From the NCBI RefSeq assembly GCF_000003815.2, contig NC_049995.1, positions 5,010,183-5,074,182 on the forward strand: a DNA stretch of 64,000 bases, read 5' to 3'. The DNA comes from Branchiostoma floridae. Taxonomy: Eukaryota > Chordata > Leptocardii > Amphioxiformes > Branchiostomatidae. The notes beneath the pieces are model-generated. The model was not told the DNA's origin, did no database searches, and was given only the letters and a program-made list of their open reading frames with translations. Numbering within the stretch: the stretch's first letter is position 1; each line of letters starts with the position of its first letter. Below are positions 10,481 to 23,500 of this stretch, piece after piece. The position numbers and the translations under genes were made by a program.

Positions 10481-13400
10481 ATGGGGACATCAGGCAAACT
10501 TCACAACAGTCTGATGGAGATACTGGTGGTGGTGGGGATGGACCAGCACACAGGACTGGTGCCTGATAACTTACCTGTACAGGTAAGGTAACACCTGTAT
10601 ACAACTGCAAACACCTGACACCTGTCAGTGGTAGGATTGAACCAACACACAAGACTAGTTCCTAAAAACCAGGGTTGAACAAGTTTTCTAAAATCCACTT
10701 GTCCTATCGGGCAAGCACATAAAAAATGTACTTGCCCGAACCAATTTTTCACTTGCCCAAAATTCAAATGTCACTGTTACTAGTATATGCATTTTCACTT
10801 CCAGCAATGGAATTCTCTGTAGACAATTGCTTGATGTCATGACTGTAAAAAGTAAAAAGTATATCAAAATTGCACTAAGGCCACACCAATCTAATTTCTT
10901 GGTTCACGGATTTTTTCATAAAAAATATGGAGCGAGAGGGCGAAATAAAAATAAAAATAAAAATTGTAAAATGGTTGGGGTAAAGGTAACGGCTAATCCA
11001 AAACATAAAGAAAAAAAAGTTTTCAGCTTGAAAAAAGTACAAAAACACTATTTTTGTACAGTAACAGCACCTGTACCCACACTTTAAGGAGCTTATAATA
11101 TAAAGGCCAATTTGCTACACCAGAAAGTTGGTGAATGGTTTCATTAATGGTGAAAATTTGCTGAGTGGTAATTTTTATTTTTATTTTTTTTCCCAAAAAA
11201 TAGGAGCGAGCGAATCCGTGAACCAAGAAATTAAATCGGTGTGGCCTAAAATCAATGGAAAAATCTTACTTGCCCGATCAGACAAGTGGGGTAGGACATG
11301 CACTTGCCCGAACAGCACTTTCACTTGCCCGGGACAATATGGCTAGTGGACTTGTTTATCCCTGAAAACTTACCTGTACCGGTAGGTTACACTTGTACAC
11401 ACCTGTATGTAACATGCCAAACCTCATACGAATTCGACAAACGGAAGATAGAGATATATGTGCGAACACTCAACACAAAAACTATTCACAAAACTCTGTT
11501 GCTGGAGGTTACCCTCCAGTCACAGAGTAATAAAACAGACAAACGAACCCGTCAGTAGTAGAGGTAAACCAAATAACAGGATAACTTACCTGTACAAAAT
11601 GTAGATCGAAGGTAACACCTGGACACACCCATAGCTGTACATACCTGTAGAGGTAAGCACCTGTATGTAACGCCTGGCATTGATAGGGTTTAACCAGCAT
11701 ACAGGACTTTCATTTTCATGCACAGTGTACATTTATGTTCCACATGTACATGGGTACCTAATTATTTACACACTTCTACCTGGCAGTGCATACATTCATT
11801 TGTACTAGTAGCAGTGGGAGATTGTTGGTTTGTACAGACTGTGTACATTTTAATTGCTAACCTTTGAAAAGTGCCTGCTAATCCTATCCTAAAGACTTGA
11901 ATAATTGCACACATTGTTATAATAAGAAATGTTTTAAAAAATTACATCAATATTGAGTTATGACCCTCAATATCTTTTCCAGTCATCAGAGAAACTGCCA
12001 GGAACCTTGCCACTCTTTACGACAGCATTTGAACCCCAAGTGTTGGCCGCCTGCGCACACGAAGTCGCCAACTTCCCGAACTCATCCTCCATCTTCGACT
12101 CCATGGCTTCGTATTCCACCTCCACGTGGTCCTCAACAATCCCCCCCTCCCCGGCCAGGGGGGTGTCCAGCAGTATACCCCCCTCCTCAGCCAAGGGGGG
12201 CAAAACCAGGAGGAGTCAGTCGCTACGGAGACTCACCCCCACAGGGAAACACTCGGTTGCACTTCCTGTGGGGTCAGATGTCATTTCCTCCCTACCTCCA
12301 CTCTGTCTACCTGGTAAGGGTGCATCGCATGATGTACTTCTGATTTATGTAATGCTAGTTCACCTTTATCTGTGGGGTAACCTATATCCATTGTTGTTCA
12401 AATCAGGGTATCAAGCCAACAGGTGGTAGTTTTTAATTGCAATATCCTGAAAATATTGCAATTTGAAACTAATGTCCGTCGACATATTATCCCAAAATAC
12501 CCTGTTTTCAAAAGCAACGGATATAGGTTACACAATGGATAGAGGTGCACTAGCGTAAATTTGATAGTTGACCGAGTAGCCAAGGTAGCGGACATAAGAT
12601 CTACAGGCTCATAGGTTCAATTCCTAGCATTCCTGGCTAGGTGTGTCCTTTCTCCACTACTAGGTGTAAAAATGACTTCAGTTTGGGTGGTAAAAGGCAA
12701 TGGAAGGAGAGGGATGGGCTCTGCCTCCCAATACCATGCCCCAGACACAGTGGATAACAATACATACATACTCAAAATGGCTATGGGGCTAACTTGAATT
12801 TACCTTTAATTGACACTTTTTATAGAAAATCTTACGAAAGTCCTCATTTTTTGCATACAACTAAGTGCTTTACACAGCCAACGTTTCGCAATGGGAATTC
12901 TCTAGATCTATCACATTCCACTGAGTGGCACTGACTTGTTTTACTGTGCACTGTAGCTAGGTGTCGCTGCTGCATTGTGTAGTGTGACACCCAAATGTCG
13001 CTTAGTAAAAATACTTATTTGTGTGTAAAGATTGTTTTTATCCAGTTACTTACTAATGTTTTAATTCTGTTCAGATTATTGTCTGTAATTGAATTGTATG
13101 TCTCCTCTACATCTGTCAGACTGTATAATCTCAGCCCTGTCTCTATTTGAATACAGGAAATGCGTATGTGTACAAAGACAGACCTAAGGACCACGTACAC
13201 TACCTAGTACTGACGGACATTTCTGGTGCCCACTCGTATGCCACTGTCTACACTTTCTACAGGAAATTTCTTGCCAGTCAGGTAAAATGCTATGTACATT
13301 TATTTTCCATTGATTTAAGCATTCAATAAGAAAAGAATCTATATTGGCTATTTTCTTCATTCTCATCACTGTCTTTCAGCAACTAAAACTAAACTAAATC

Positions 13401-16400
13401 TATTCAACATTTTTATAATTGTAAAACCTTTCTGTCAGTTTGTTGGTGTGAGCATACATGTGATGTTATTATAGTTCACGTTAAAAGAGCACAATTAACT
13501 GCCTGCAATTTGTTTACAAATTTGAACGGTATTTTTTCTCCAAAACAATTTGTATTTCAAAAATTCAAACTCAATGTCTGTGATATTCAACGTTTTCCTT
13601 TCTTTAGGTTAGAGGAAAGTCAGAATACACCATCCGGGCCGTTCCACTCAGCGATGAAGGGGAGGAGGGAACCAGGGCCTGTTTTGTCCCCCTGTGTTGT
13701 TGTATGGTTTCCAGGGCCCCATATTTCTTCACTATGAGAGATTGCCTCACTTGGTAGGTGAACCAAGTTGTACATTAATAATAATTTCTTTATTTTCGAC
13801 AATGGATTAAAGCTCAATTTATCCAGTAATTTGCTATAATTTGTGTTTTAGCAAGTTACTGTAATTTTTTCCTTTCCTTCATGGAAATGAAAAATTCTTC
13901 CGCAATTCCACATATTTTTTGTCAGAAAACAGAATAACCTCTGGAGTGATTGTGATCATAATATTTGGTATGTGGGTTTGGAAGAGGATTGTCAAGATTG
14001 TGTTGGGCATATGCATCCTGACAGCTTTTCTTTCTAATCAAAGGCTTGCACAGACATAGTAGAACCCCAGCAAACAAACAAACAAATATACAAGTCTATA
14101 TTGTTTATCTCACAGCCTGGTCCAACAGTTACACAAGGATGTGCGGACTATGGAGATGGTGGTAGCAGAGTTCAGCTCCAATCTTGCCCTGGTGCCATGC
14201 CCACCTCCCGGCCAGCTTGCCATTGTAAGTACATTTATGTCATACCTGGGCCGCAAAAACGTTCGATACTGGTGTTCCGGACCGTGTGATAACTTTCTGT
14301 ATCACACAGGCTTCAAAGTTGTAACACACGCGCTTCCTTGGAGTAAATTAAACTATTTCGAGCGGGCCGAGTGTGGCACAATTGAAAATTTGAATACCGG
14401 ATTCGGATGTTAGAAGTTACAATTTTTTGTTCGAGGACACAACTTCTCAACTTCTGGTGCATTTCATATCGAAACATGTGTTTTCTCAAGTGAGTATGAC
14501 AATGAATAGTCCCAGCCCTCTCGCAGGTCAGATCACCCTCCCGCGGTCGGGCTGGTACCTCAGATGATATGGAATACACTGCATTGTACACTTTATGTAC
14601 ACATGCCTCTACACTGCCTTATTCAAACCGTGGCCCGGCCAGCAGGCCATTTGTGGAAATGAAAATAGAAATATATACATAAAGATATACACAGATTATG
14701 CCTACAACTGTTCTCTTTATGTCTTTTGTAGTTTGGTGTTTTTTTTCCGGTAAATCATATTTTTGTTCCCAAAAGCTGCCCTCAGTTTGGGCTTGTGACC
14801 TTGGCAGTACCAAGATGCACAAAAAACCTGAGTAGCATTTTTGTGTTAAACTTAAAGTTTATTCTTTTCTACCAAACACAGTTGTTCCAGTTGAACCGGT
14901 TCCTGGTGACAGTCCCCCCAGCGATGGACCCAGACCGCCGTGTTCTGGACATGCCCCTGCACTATCCCTTCCTCAACTTCTCTTAAAAACCTGAGTAACA
15001 TTTTTGTCTTAAAGTTTACTCTTTTCTGCCAAACCCAGTCGTTCCAGTTGAACCGGTTCCTGGTGACGGTCCCCCCAGCGATGGACCCAGACCGCCTTGT
15101 ACTGGACATGCCGTTGCGCTACCCCTTCCTCAGTTATCAAGATGCACAATAATCTGAGTAACACTTTTCGTATCTATTCTTTTCTCTCAAACCCAGTCGT
15201 TCCAGTTGAACAGGTTCCTAGTGACTGTCCCCCCAGCGATGGACCCTGACCGCCGTGTTCTGGATATGCCGCTACACTTTCCCTTCCTCAGTTTCTCCAC
15301 GGACGCCATTCTCACCTTGGTGGCCTGCATTCTGACTGAGCAGAGAATCGTATTTCTGGCCTCAGATTACGCACTTCTCACTATTGTCATGGAGGTAGGC
15401 CAATATTCTTATTCGTGTATTGTTAGTATTGAATTGCAATTTGACAATATTTTTGTACAATCTTTAGACAGTAGCTTTTATTACCAGACACTCATTGATG
15501 TTGGTACAATTTAGATTAATCAAAGTTTATGTCAAATTTACATTTAGGCTAAAGTCTAAATTAGTTAGAATTAAAATTGTTCATAGATGTCATGGATAGG
15601 GAGACAGCCCATGGTTGGTAATAAATTAGGTTAGGGATTGGGTTACGATTAGGGGTAAGGATTGGGTTAAGGTTAGGTTAAAGGGCTAGGGTTAAGGGTA
15701 ACGGTTAGGGCTTAAGGAATGGGGTTGGGGTTTGAAGTCTTTGAAAGAACTTGGTTTATGAAGTGTGTATGATGTACAATCGTGTACATTTTGCACTTGA
15801 CATTTCCTTTGTTGTATTTTTACAGAGTTTGCTGACGTACGTGCAGCCGTTTGTGTGGCACAATGTGTACGTACCCGTGCTGTCCAACTCCATGGTGGAC
15901 CTGGTGGAGGCTCCTGGGGTCTTCATGATGGGCTGTCATGTCTCACACAGGGAGAAAATCATCAAGGTACATGTAGGGAGTGGTTTACATAGTATAAGTC
16001 TTCAAGCTAATCATGAAAGTTTACCAGAAAATACCTGAAATTTCACGAAAACTGGTTGAAGACTCTCTATCATCATTCAGTTCCATGCCTTATCGACATG
16101 AAAAAATAGTGCACAGATACCCGTAGTGTCCATTTTAGTACTTGAACAAGCTTGTTGTATGCCTTCTTTGAGTGAAGAACCACTAACAACAGATCGGCCA
16201 TCTTCAACTTTGATGACACCCCTGTACATGTGCCCTGGCAGTCCTTCATGTACATTCTGACATCATCAGTGTTACTAAATGCATCACAATGTTAAGCTTC
16301 AGATTAGGGGTAACACAAGACTGTTTGGTAATTGTGCTCCTTGTTCAGGCCAACAATAGTTCAGCTCCACCCCACCCCCATCAAAAACTTGCTACCGCCA

Positions 16401-17529
16401 CCTCTGCCTCATCTACAATGTTTGTGTGTTCAAAGATGCATGCACACAGTTGTCTCGTGTTGTTAAAAGGTTCCAAGCTGGTGTTTTTGCAGCTTCTGTC
16501 TTGGGCCAGCTCTAGGACAGCTAAAAACTAACTTCCCTTTGTTAGATTTCTTGGCAAAATGGCTTGTTACTACCTATGCATTCTACCAAATCATAGCTAT
16601 GTCTAGTTATATGTAAATGTTTCTAATCTTTGCAAATCATGATGCTTTTAATGATGTGATTTTCCCTTCCTTCTCGATCTCTTAGCTACATGTCCATCTT
16701 TAATTTCTTTGTAACTCTTCCTCTTTTCTGCTTCCAAGTTGACAGAAACAATCTGGGTAAGTCTTTCAAAGATTTTCAAATGTTGACCTTTTCAATAATC
16801 TGGAGGAATTAGGGTATGTTATCATTAATTTTATATTAATTATAAAACACATGAGGCATTTTAAGTAGAAATAGTCTCCTTGCTTCCAGAAGTCCAATCC
16901 CAGGCCGTCAGCTCAAAAAGCCAACACCGCTTTCCCCTCCCAACCATTTGGCATGGTCAGTTTGGTGGCAGCACTTGAACCCCACAGTTACAATAATACT
17001 GAAAATAAACTATGTAAAATGTACTTTGTCTTTAACTGTATGGTGGATCAGAACTATGCAGAACAGTTCTGAATGTTCATATATTTTTATCACACATATT
17101 GCAGGTGCCAGGGATTGTGGTAGCGGATATCCAGTCCGGTGAGGTGTTTATGGCTGACTCCATCTTTGACAACTCAGAACTTCCCCGTTTCCCGAGGGCT
17201 GCTGCAGAGTTCTTCAAAGAAAAGTAAATTACCTTTCAAATTGACTTAATATAAGGTCGTTTTTGGACGAAACACAGTGCAAACTTTAACATGTTATTAA
17301 TATAACTGCATTGAAATCCATTTAGTGCTTATTGATTGATTGATTGACTCATTGATTGATTAATTTATTCATCCATTCATTCAAAGACATTGATATGTAT
17401 ATCTATCATCATTCCTTTCTTCCTCTGTACCTTTTTCATTTAAATATTCACTGATTCAGTCATTCAGTTGTCTCTATCCCTTCCTCAAAATTGTTGCTAA
17501 TCATCCGTCTGTCCATCCATCCATCCATT

Positions 17530-17560
<31 letters not shown>

Positions 17561-20500
17561 CCATCCATCTGTCCATCCATCCATAATTCATTCATGTGTA
17601 CATTAAGCTCTTGGCGGTGAAATACTAAATTCCTTTCCTCAAAATTGTTGATAATTGCTATTCATATATCCATCCATCCATCCATACTCTCATTCATTTC
17701 TTCTCACATTTATTCATTCATTGTTCTGAATTTTGTCTAAAGTATGTATAAATAACATTGTTAATACTTATTCCAGGTGCAGTAGCATGAAGTTCCAGTA
17801 TGACTTCTCGTACCTGCACTCCCCCACCCCCACCTCGGTGGATGAGGCTCGGAAACACCGGGAAACGTGGCAGCAGGAGCTCAGCCGGGACATTCAGGTC
17901 GCTTTCCTACAGACTATGGTCAAACTCTTTAGGTAAGAGTATGGTTAAACTCTTTAGCACCCCGACCAATCAAATGGGGACATCCCTCGCGAATGTGCAC
18001 ACTCCTCTAGAAAAGAGGACACTCCTCGACTTTCAAGGGGACGCTCCTCTGGGCAAGGGGATGTTCCTCCCTCAATTAGGGGACTCTCCTCCGGAAATGG
18101 TATGGTTATCGGGAAAAGGGGACGTCTCTCCAACACCCCCGCCGGCCCGTGGAATCGGCCGCTAACCCGACAAATCTCTTTCTAGTTCATCTAAATCACA
18201 ACATCCAAAACTTTAACCCCGTCAGTGCTCTCGACAAACATCACACCTCGCCAGGTAATGATAGTTTTTTTTTTTTTAAATTGAGGTATATTGGAAATAA
18301 AGCTGACCGCCGGCAGAACATCACTTCTCTTCAGTGTTTTAATGGCGGCGTATCGCACGCCCGGCAAGCACAACATCGAGTTTTAGCCTAAATATCCGCG
18401 TGCTTGTCGAGTTTTAAGGCCTCCCTCCCTAACACACGTACATGGGAGAAGTTTCTAACACGATGTCAGACGTAGTTATCTGTTAGGGCCTGTAAAAAGG
18501 CCGCGGTGTACTGGAAACGCTCGATAACTACGGCTTACCGTGACAGGAACCGGGCGCCCGTACGTGTGCTGGGGAGGGAAGCCTGTCTCGACAAGCACTC
18601 GGATCGGTATCGGGCCATGTAGCCGCGTTGTACAAAAAAATCCCGAATAACTACGTCTGATATAACGTCCTTGGTCTGACATCGTGTTAGAAACTTCTCC
18701 CATGTACGTGTGTTAGGGAGGGAGGCCTTAAAACTCGACAAGCACGCGGATATTTAGGCTAAAACTCGATGTTGTGCTTGCCGGGCGTGCGATACGCCGC
18801 CATTAAAACACTGAAGAGAAGTGATGTTCTGCCGGCGGTCAGCTTTATTTCCAATATACCTCAATTTAAAAAAAAAAAACTATCATTACCTGGCGAGGTG
18901 TGATGTTTGTCGAGAGCACTGACGGGGTTAAAGTTTTGGATGTTGTGATTTAGATGAACTAGAAAGAGATTTGTCGGGTTAGCGGCCGATTCCACGGGCG
19001 GTCGGGGGTGTTGGAGAGACGTCCCCTTTTCCCGATAACCATACCATTTCCGGAGGAGAGTCCCCTAATTGAGGGAGGAACATCCCCTTGCCCAGAGGAG
19101 CGTCCCCTTGAAAGTCGAGGAGTGTCCTCTTTTCTAGAGGAGTGTGCACATTCGCGAGGGATGTCCCCATTCGATTGGTCGGGGTGTTTAGGTAAGGCTT
19201 ATAGTAATACAGACTATGGTCTCTTTAGGTAAGAATTCCAGAGAGCTGTAGTAAGTCCCTGCAGACTATGGTCAAACTCTTTAGGTAAGACTTCCAAATA
19301 AGGTTGTTTCTACAGACTATCATGGTTACTTAAAGTTTATACATAGGTCTTAAACTTTAAGGAAACTGTACAAAAAGGTATATGGGAGATTCAGGTCGCT
19401 TTCCTATATAGACTATGGTCAAACTCTTTAGGTAAGACTTCCCAATAAGGTTGTTTCTGCAGACTATGGTTACTTTATAGGTCTTAAACTTCCAGGAAAC
19501 TGTATATGGTTAGACTCTTATTGTGAGACTTCCAGATAGATAATTATAGTTTTTCTTAAAGACTAAGGTCAGACTCTTTAGGTAAGGTCGGGCTGTTTAA
19601 GTAAGTATTTCAGATAGCTATATCTTTACACAACAAATAATTGCCATCAATATTTTGGGTTAAGAGTGCAAAGTCAGTAGGCATAGGCATTTACAGTTCG
19701 ATTAACAGGCAGTGTGTGCTGTGATAATATTCCCCACTAGTAGTTACAGTTACAAAGATTTTTTAGAAAATACTGTAAATGCATTTAAGTTTGCGGGGAT
19801 TTAATTTTGCGGTAAGCAGGAAAAAGGACTTTTCGCTGTGGTTTTAAGTTCGTGGTAGCAACATGCAATGTAGTCGCTTACTGCTATGGAAAAATGTTTG
19901 CGGTGGTTTTAAATTCGCTGTGAAGTGGCCCCCACGAAAACTGCAAACATTAAACCACCGCCGAAAGTTTCTGCATTTACAGTTACTGTACTTCTTTTCA
20001 TAGAGGCCTACATGTAAATGGCTGACAGTAGTAGTTACTGTAGTAGTAGTAAGTAGCAGCTTTTTTCAAATTTTAAAGAACTTGTTTTACATTAATTGCC
20101 ATCAAAGAACATGTGATTTGATGAGAAGTTGAAAAGTAGATTTTGTGTGTTTCAGAGATGTGAAGGAGTATGTGAGCACAGTCAACCATCGCAGGTACTT
20201 AAACAAGGACAAGTTCTTGGCAGCCCAGGAAGACTTGGACCAACCATTCTTCAGAGAGGTAGGGCTTTTAGCCAGGCATGTGCCCAGGCATCCTTTGGAC
20301 GCACTGTTCTAAAAATGATACGAAATTGGACCCCTGGACACCTAAAGATGTCCCTTACCCTGGGGAGCAGATTCTCTGACAAGCATAAAGTTCTAGGTCA
20401 CGTGACTACTAGGTTGCTATTTTCACTGTCATAGTGATGCCTTCTGCAGCCATAATTCGATTACCTTCCAGAATTGACTTTTTATAATATAGCAGGGCTC

Positions 20501-23500
20501 GAAATTCATTTTTGGGATGAGGTGCACTGGTGCACCCAGCTTAAAAAATTGGGTGCACCAAAAAATTTTGGGTTGCACCACTTAAATTTAAGTAGATTGT
20601 CAGAAAAACTTAATAACAAAACATAGTTACATGCTATCAAATTCTTGAACAAGTATCATGACAGACATTCTTATTATCTTTCTAACCCTTAGATGTCAAG
20701 AATATGATGTATACTAGACTACACTTTGATATCTTTAGATACATAAACCCCAGAAAATATGCACCCACAGAAAACAACTGGGTGCAGAGCTCCAATTTTG
20801 GGTGCACCTGGGTGCACATGCACCCAGTATTTCGAGCCCTGTATAGAGTTAAAAAAAATAGTTTTTTTGCATGTCTATTTTTAGGTTTTAGGTTGATCCA
20901 ATGACTTGATATGACAAGAAATCCAATTATACAGGTGCTGTGGGGCATTAGAATGTACAATTTAATGTTTAATTATAAAGAGTGTGACTGTACAGACAAA
21001 AAACCATTACAATCACAACATATCTAACAAGTACAGTACACAGTGCCATGTATAAAATGAATGTAATCTTATAAATATTTAGTGTCCAATGTTTGTTTTT
21101 AGTACATTTTTTTATACATTCATCATATTTTACTTGTCTGTTCCACAAAATTTCTATAACTCTTAAACATATTTACAACACATTATTGTAGGTAGAAAGT
21201 GAATATTTACAAAGATCCAGACTGAGGATTTGACAATTTTTTCAACTTAACTTTTGTCTTAGATGTTTCTGTCCAAAGTGCAAAAGGGAAAGCAGGAAAA
21301 TAATGTCTCACACAAAACAATGAACAATGTTATATGCAATGTACATGGATACAACACATCAACCTGTATAAAGTGTATAATTATTTAAGTATTGCATGTA
21401 GATCACAGTTTGGACAATTCACTTTCGTCCACAAAAATTTGACATCTAAGAATTTTTTTGAATTTGTGCATCTACATTGCATGACACCTTAAAATAAATC
21501 AAAATTTTCTTGCTATTTTTGTCTATGATATGGTAGTACATACAAAATTTAACATGTGGCGTCATGTAGCTTACTAATAGGGTGTTTGGCTCAATGCGGT
21601 TTGGGACGTCCCTCGGAATGGACTTTAAATGGAGGTCCAGTGTTAAAGGAGAGCCACACCTCAAGTACGTTTAAGGACCACACTTGTCTTGTTATTGAAA
21701 AGAATAGGGGTCCTTCCTATACAGCTGGTACAAGTGTGAGTGCGTGAAATACTAAATCGGTCTGGATATGCATGACATTGTATACATTGTATATATGAAT
21801 TTACTCTTCAGTACAAACCTTGTGTGTTACAACATGAGGCAGTTTACACGGTATGCAATACAAACAAACAAAGAAAGAAAGAAAACAATCAGCATTCTGT
21901 CTGGTCTGCCTTTTTTCCCCATACAAATTAAGTCGGTAAATGCTGTTTTTGGTCTTATGATTTGGTCTAATGTTTTATCTACATGTAGTCCGCTTGTACA
22001 ATCGTTGGAAGATTTGCACTCTTTATCCCCTGGGTAACAGTTTTGCTGTATTCTATTCTAAGGTAGACTGCTCTGGTGTGTTTTGTTCATTTCCTCTTAT
22101 GGCACCACCCTGAATATTATTTACATTTCCCAATGCAATCTGCACGCCCTGTGGATCTACACGGTTTCCCCTTATCATGGTGACAAGTGCCTGACGAATG
22201 CTCGTAATGTTCTTATGGATTCCCTTTCTTAAGTCTGGCGTGCGGACAATGCTTGCGATGGGATTGATCGCTGAGTTCAAAGTGAAGAACATCGCTAAGA
22301 CAGGTATTGCTTGCTCGATAAGAATTGGACAGTTTTCTTTGTCTTTGATGCAAATGAAACTTAGTGGCAAAGGTAAGACCCAGAAGATAAAGGATATCAC
22401 TACTTGAAGCATAACCGTCCTTGCCTTTTGGGTGCTCTTTTTAAGTTTCTTATCTGCCTCGTTTTCAGCCACGTTTTGTCCAGAGGAATTGTTTGCAATT
22501 GCTTGGGGGCCCCCTAGCTGTCCAATCCTTCTCTTTTCCCTTTGTTTGATAGCAACGTATATACTGATATTTGTGAATATTATGACACTGACTAAGATGA
22601 TGGCTACGGCAGCTAAAACCCCAAAAAAGGAAATGTGGAAGATTAGGTCCGAACAGTCTGGCGAGGGCATATCAAGACAGTTCCAACCCATAATGGGTGA
22701 GAAGTCAAACAAGAACAGAACAAGCCATGAAGAGACAATTGTGATACATGCATTACATTTGGCTGTGTGAGTATGGGTATGGAAGTATATAGGATGCCTA
22801 ACTGCAACATAGGTATCAACAGACATCAAAGCTAGAGCAGACGCTGACAATACCTGACTGTGGTACAGTAAAGTCACTGTAGCCATTGTCCCGCGCCATG
22901 TCATTCCCTGTGTGTCAACGACAGTCCTGATCACAAGTGCCAAGCCGCCGAAAATGTCCGACATAGCCAGATTTGACATGTAGAAGTAGACTGGTTTGCG
23001 GAGTTCCCGCCTTACAACAACTCCCCATACCACAACAGCATTAGCGATGACTATGAAAATTCCTACCAAGCAGAAGACAACGGCAGGCGCTGTTTCCAAC
23101 ACGGCGACACCTGTGTGCATCGAGCAGGCTTCCTCAGCTTGGTCCAGTGAGACGGTGCTGTTCCTTAGCTTCCACAGAAGGCATTGGTGATGCCAGTCAA
23201 ACTTTTCAATTGGTTTCTCGTCGGCAACCAAAGAAATGGCAGAGCTGTTGTTAGACATGGCTGATTTTGCACAGTCTTTGTCCGACTAGTTGCAAGTGGC
23301 CTTGTGGTTAGGTTGGTTGTTTTAGAACCTGCAGCTACTTAGTTCAAGTTCCCGACAGATCCCGATGTTGTTTCCTTGGAAATGGCACTTTACGCCAATC
23401 CTCACTCAACTCAGGTATAAACGAGTGCCTTGCTTTTGCTAGGGAATTGTCAAGCAACGTTTTTTTAGGAGAGTGTGTGTGAGGCAGTTCACCACAAGAC

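Larger units (their letters stand above)
10535..11720 (+). repeat. Tandem copies of DENND3 exon-1 donor
   Basis: The end of the first coding exon plus its donor (ACTTACCTGTACAG|GTAAGG, preceded by CCAGCACACAGGACTG) recurs in degraded form downstream. The recurrences are ACCAACACACAAGACTAG at 10641-10658, CTTACCTGTACCGGTAGG at about 11369-11386, AACTTACCTGTACAAAAT at about 11583-11600, and AACCAGCATACAGGACTTT near 11692. One copy is interrupted by the CAGGG element at 10670-11364. The copies lie in the intron and look like relics of a minisatellite whose unit spans the exon-intron border. Confidence 0.75.

Noticed and set aside
12568..12640. Functional tRNA gene
   Set aside because: A and B boxes are present but the cloverleaf is not closed and a SINE body follows.
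15600..15745. Telomere
   Set aside because: Degenerate GGTTAGG-like words in the middle of an intron flanked by unique gene sequence.
17958..19186. Assignment of the foldback element to ProtoRAG/Transib
   Set aside because: Only the CAC ends and the 5-bp duplication agree. The heptamer-like terminus is missing and no transposase is present.
17954..19232. Identical open frames on both arms (MLERRPLF...)
   Set aside because: They come from the inverted arms of the foldback transposon with GGGGACnCTCCTC subrepeats; no protein similarity or splice context.
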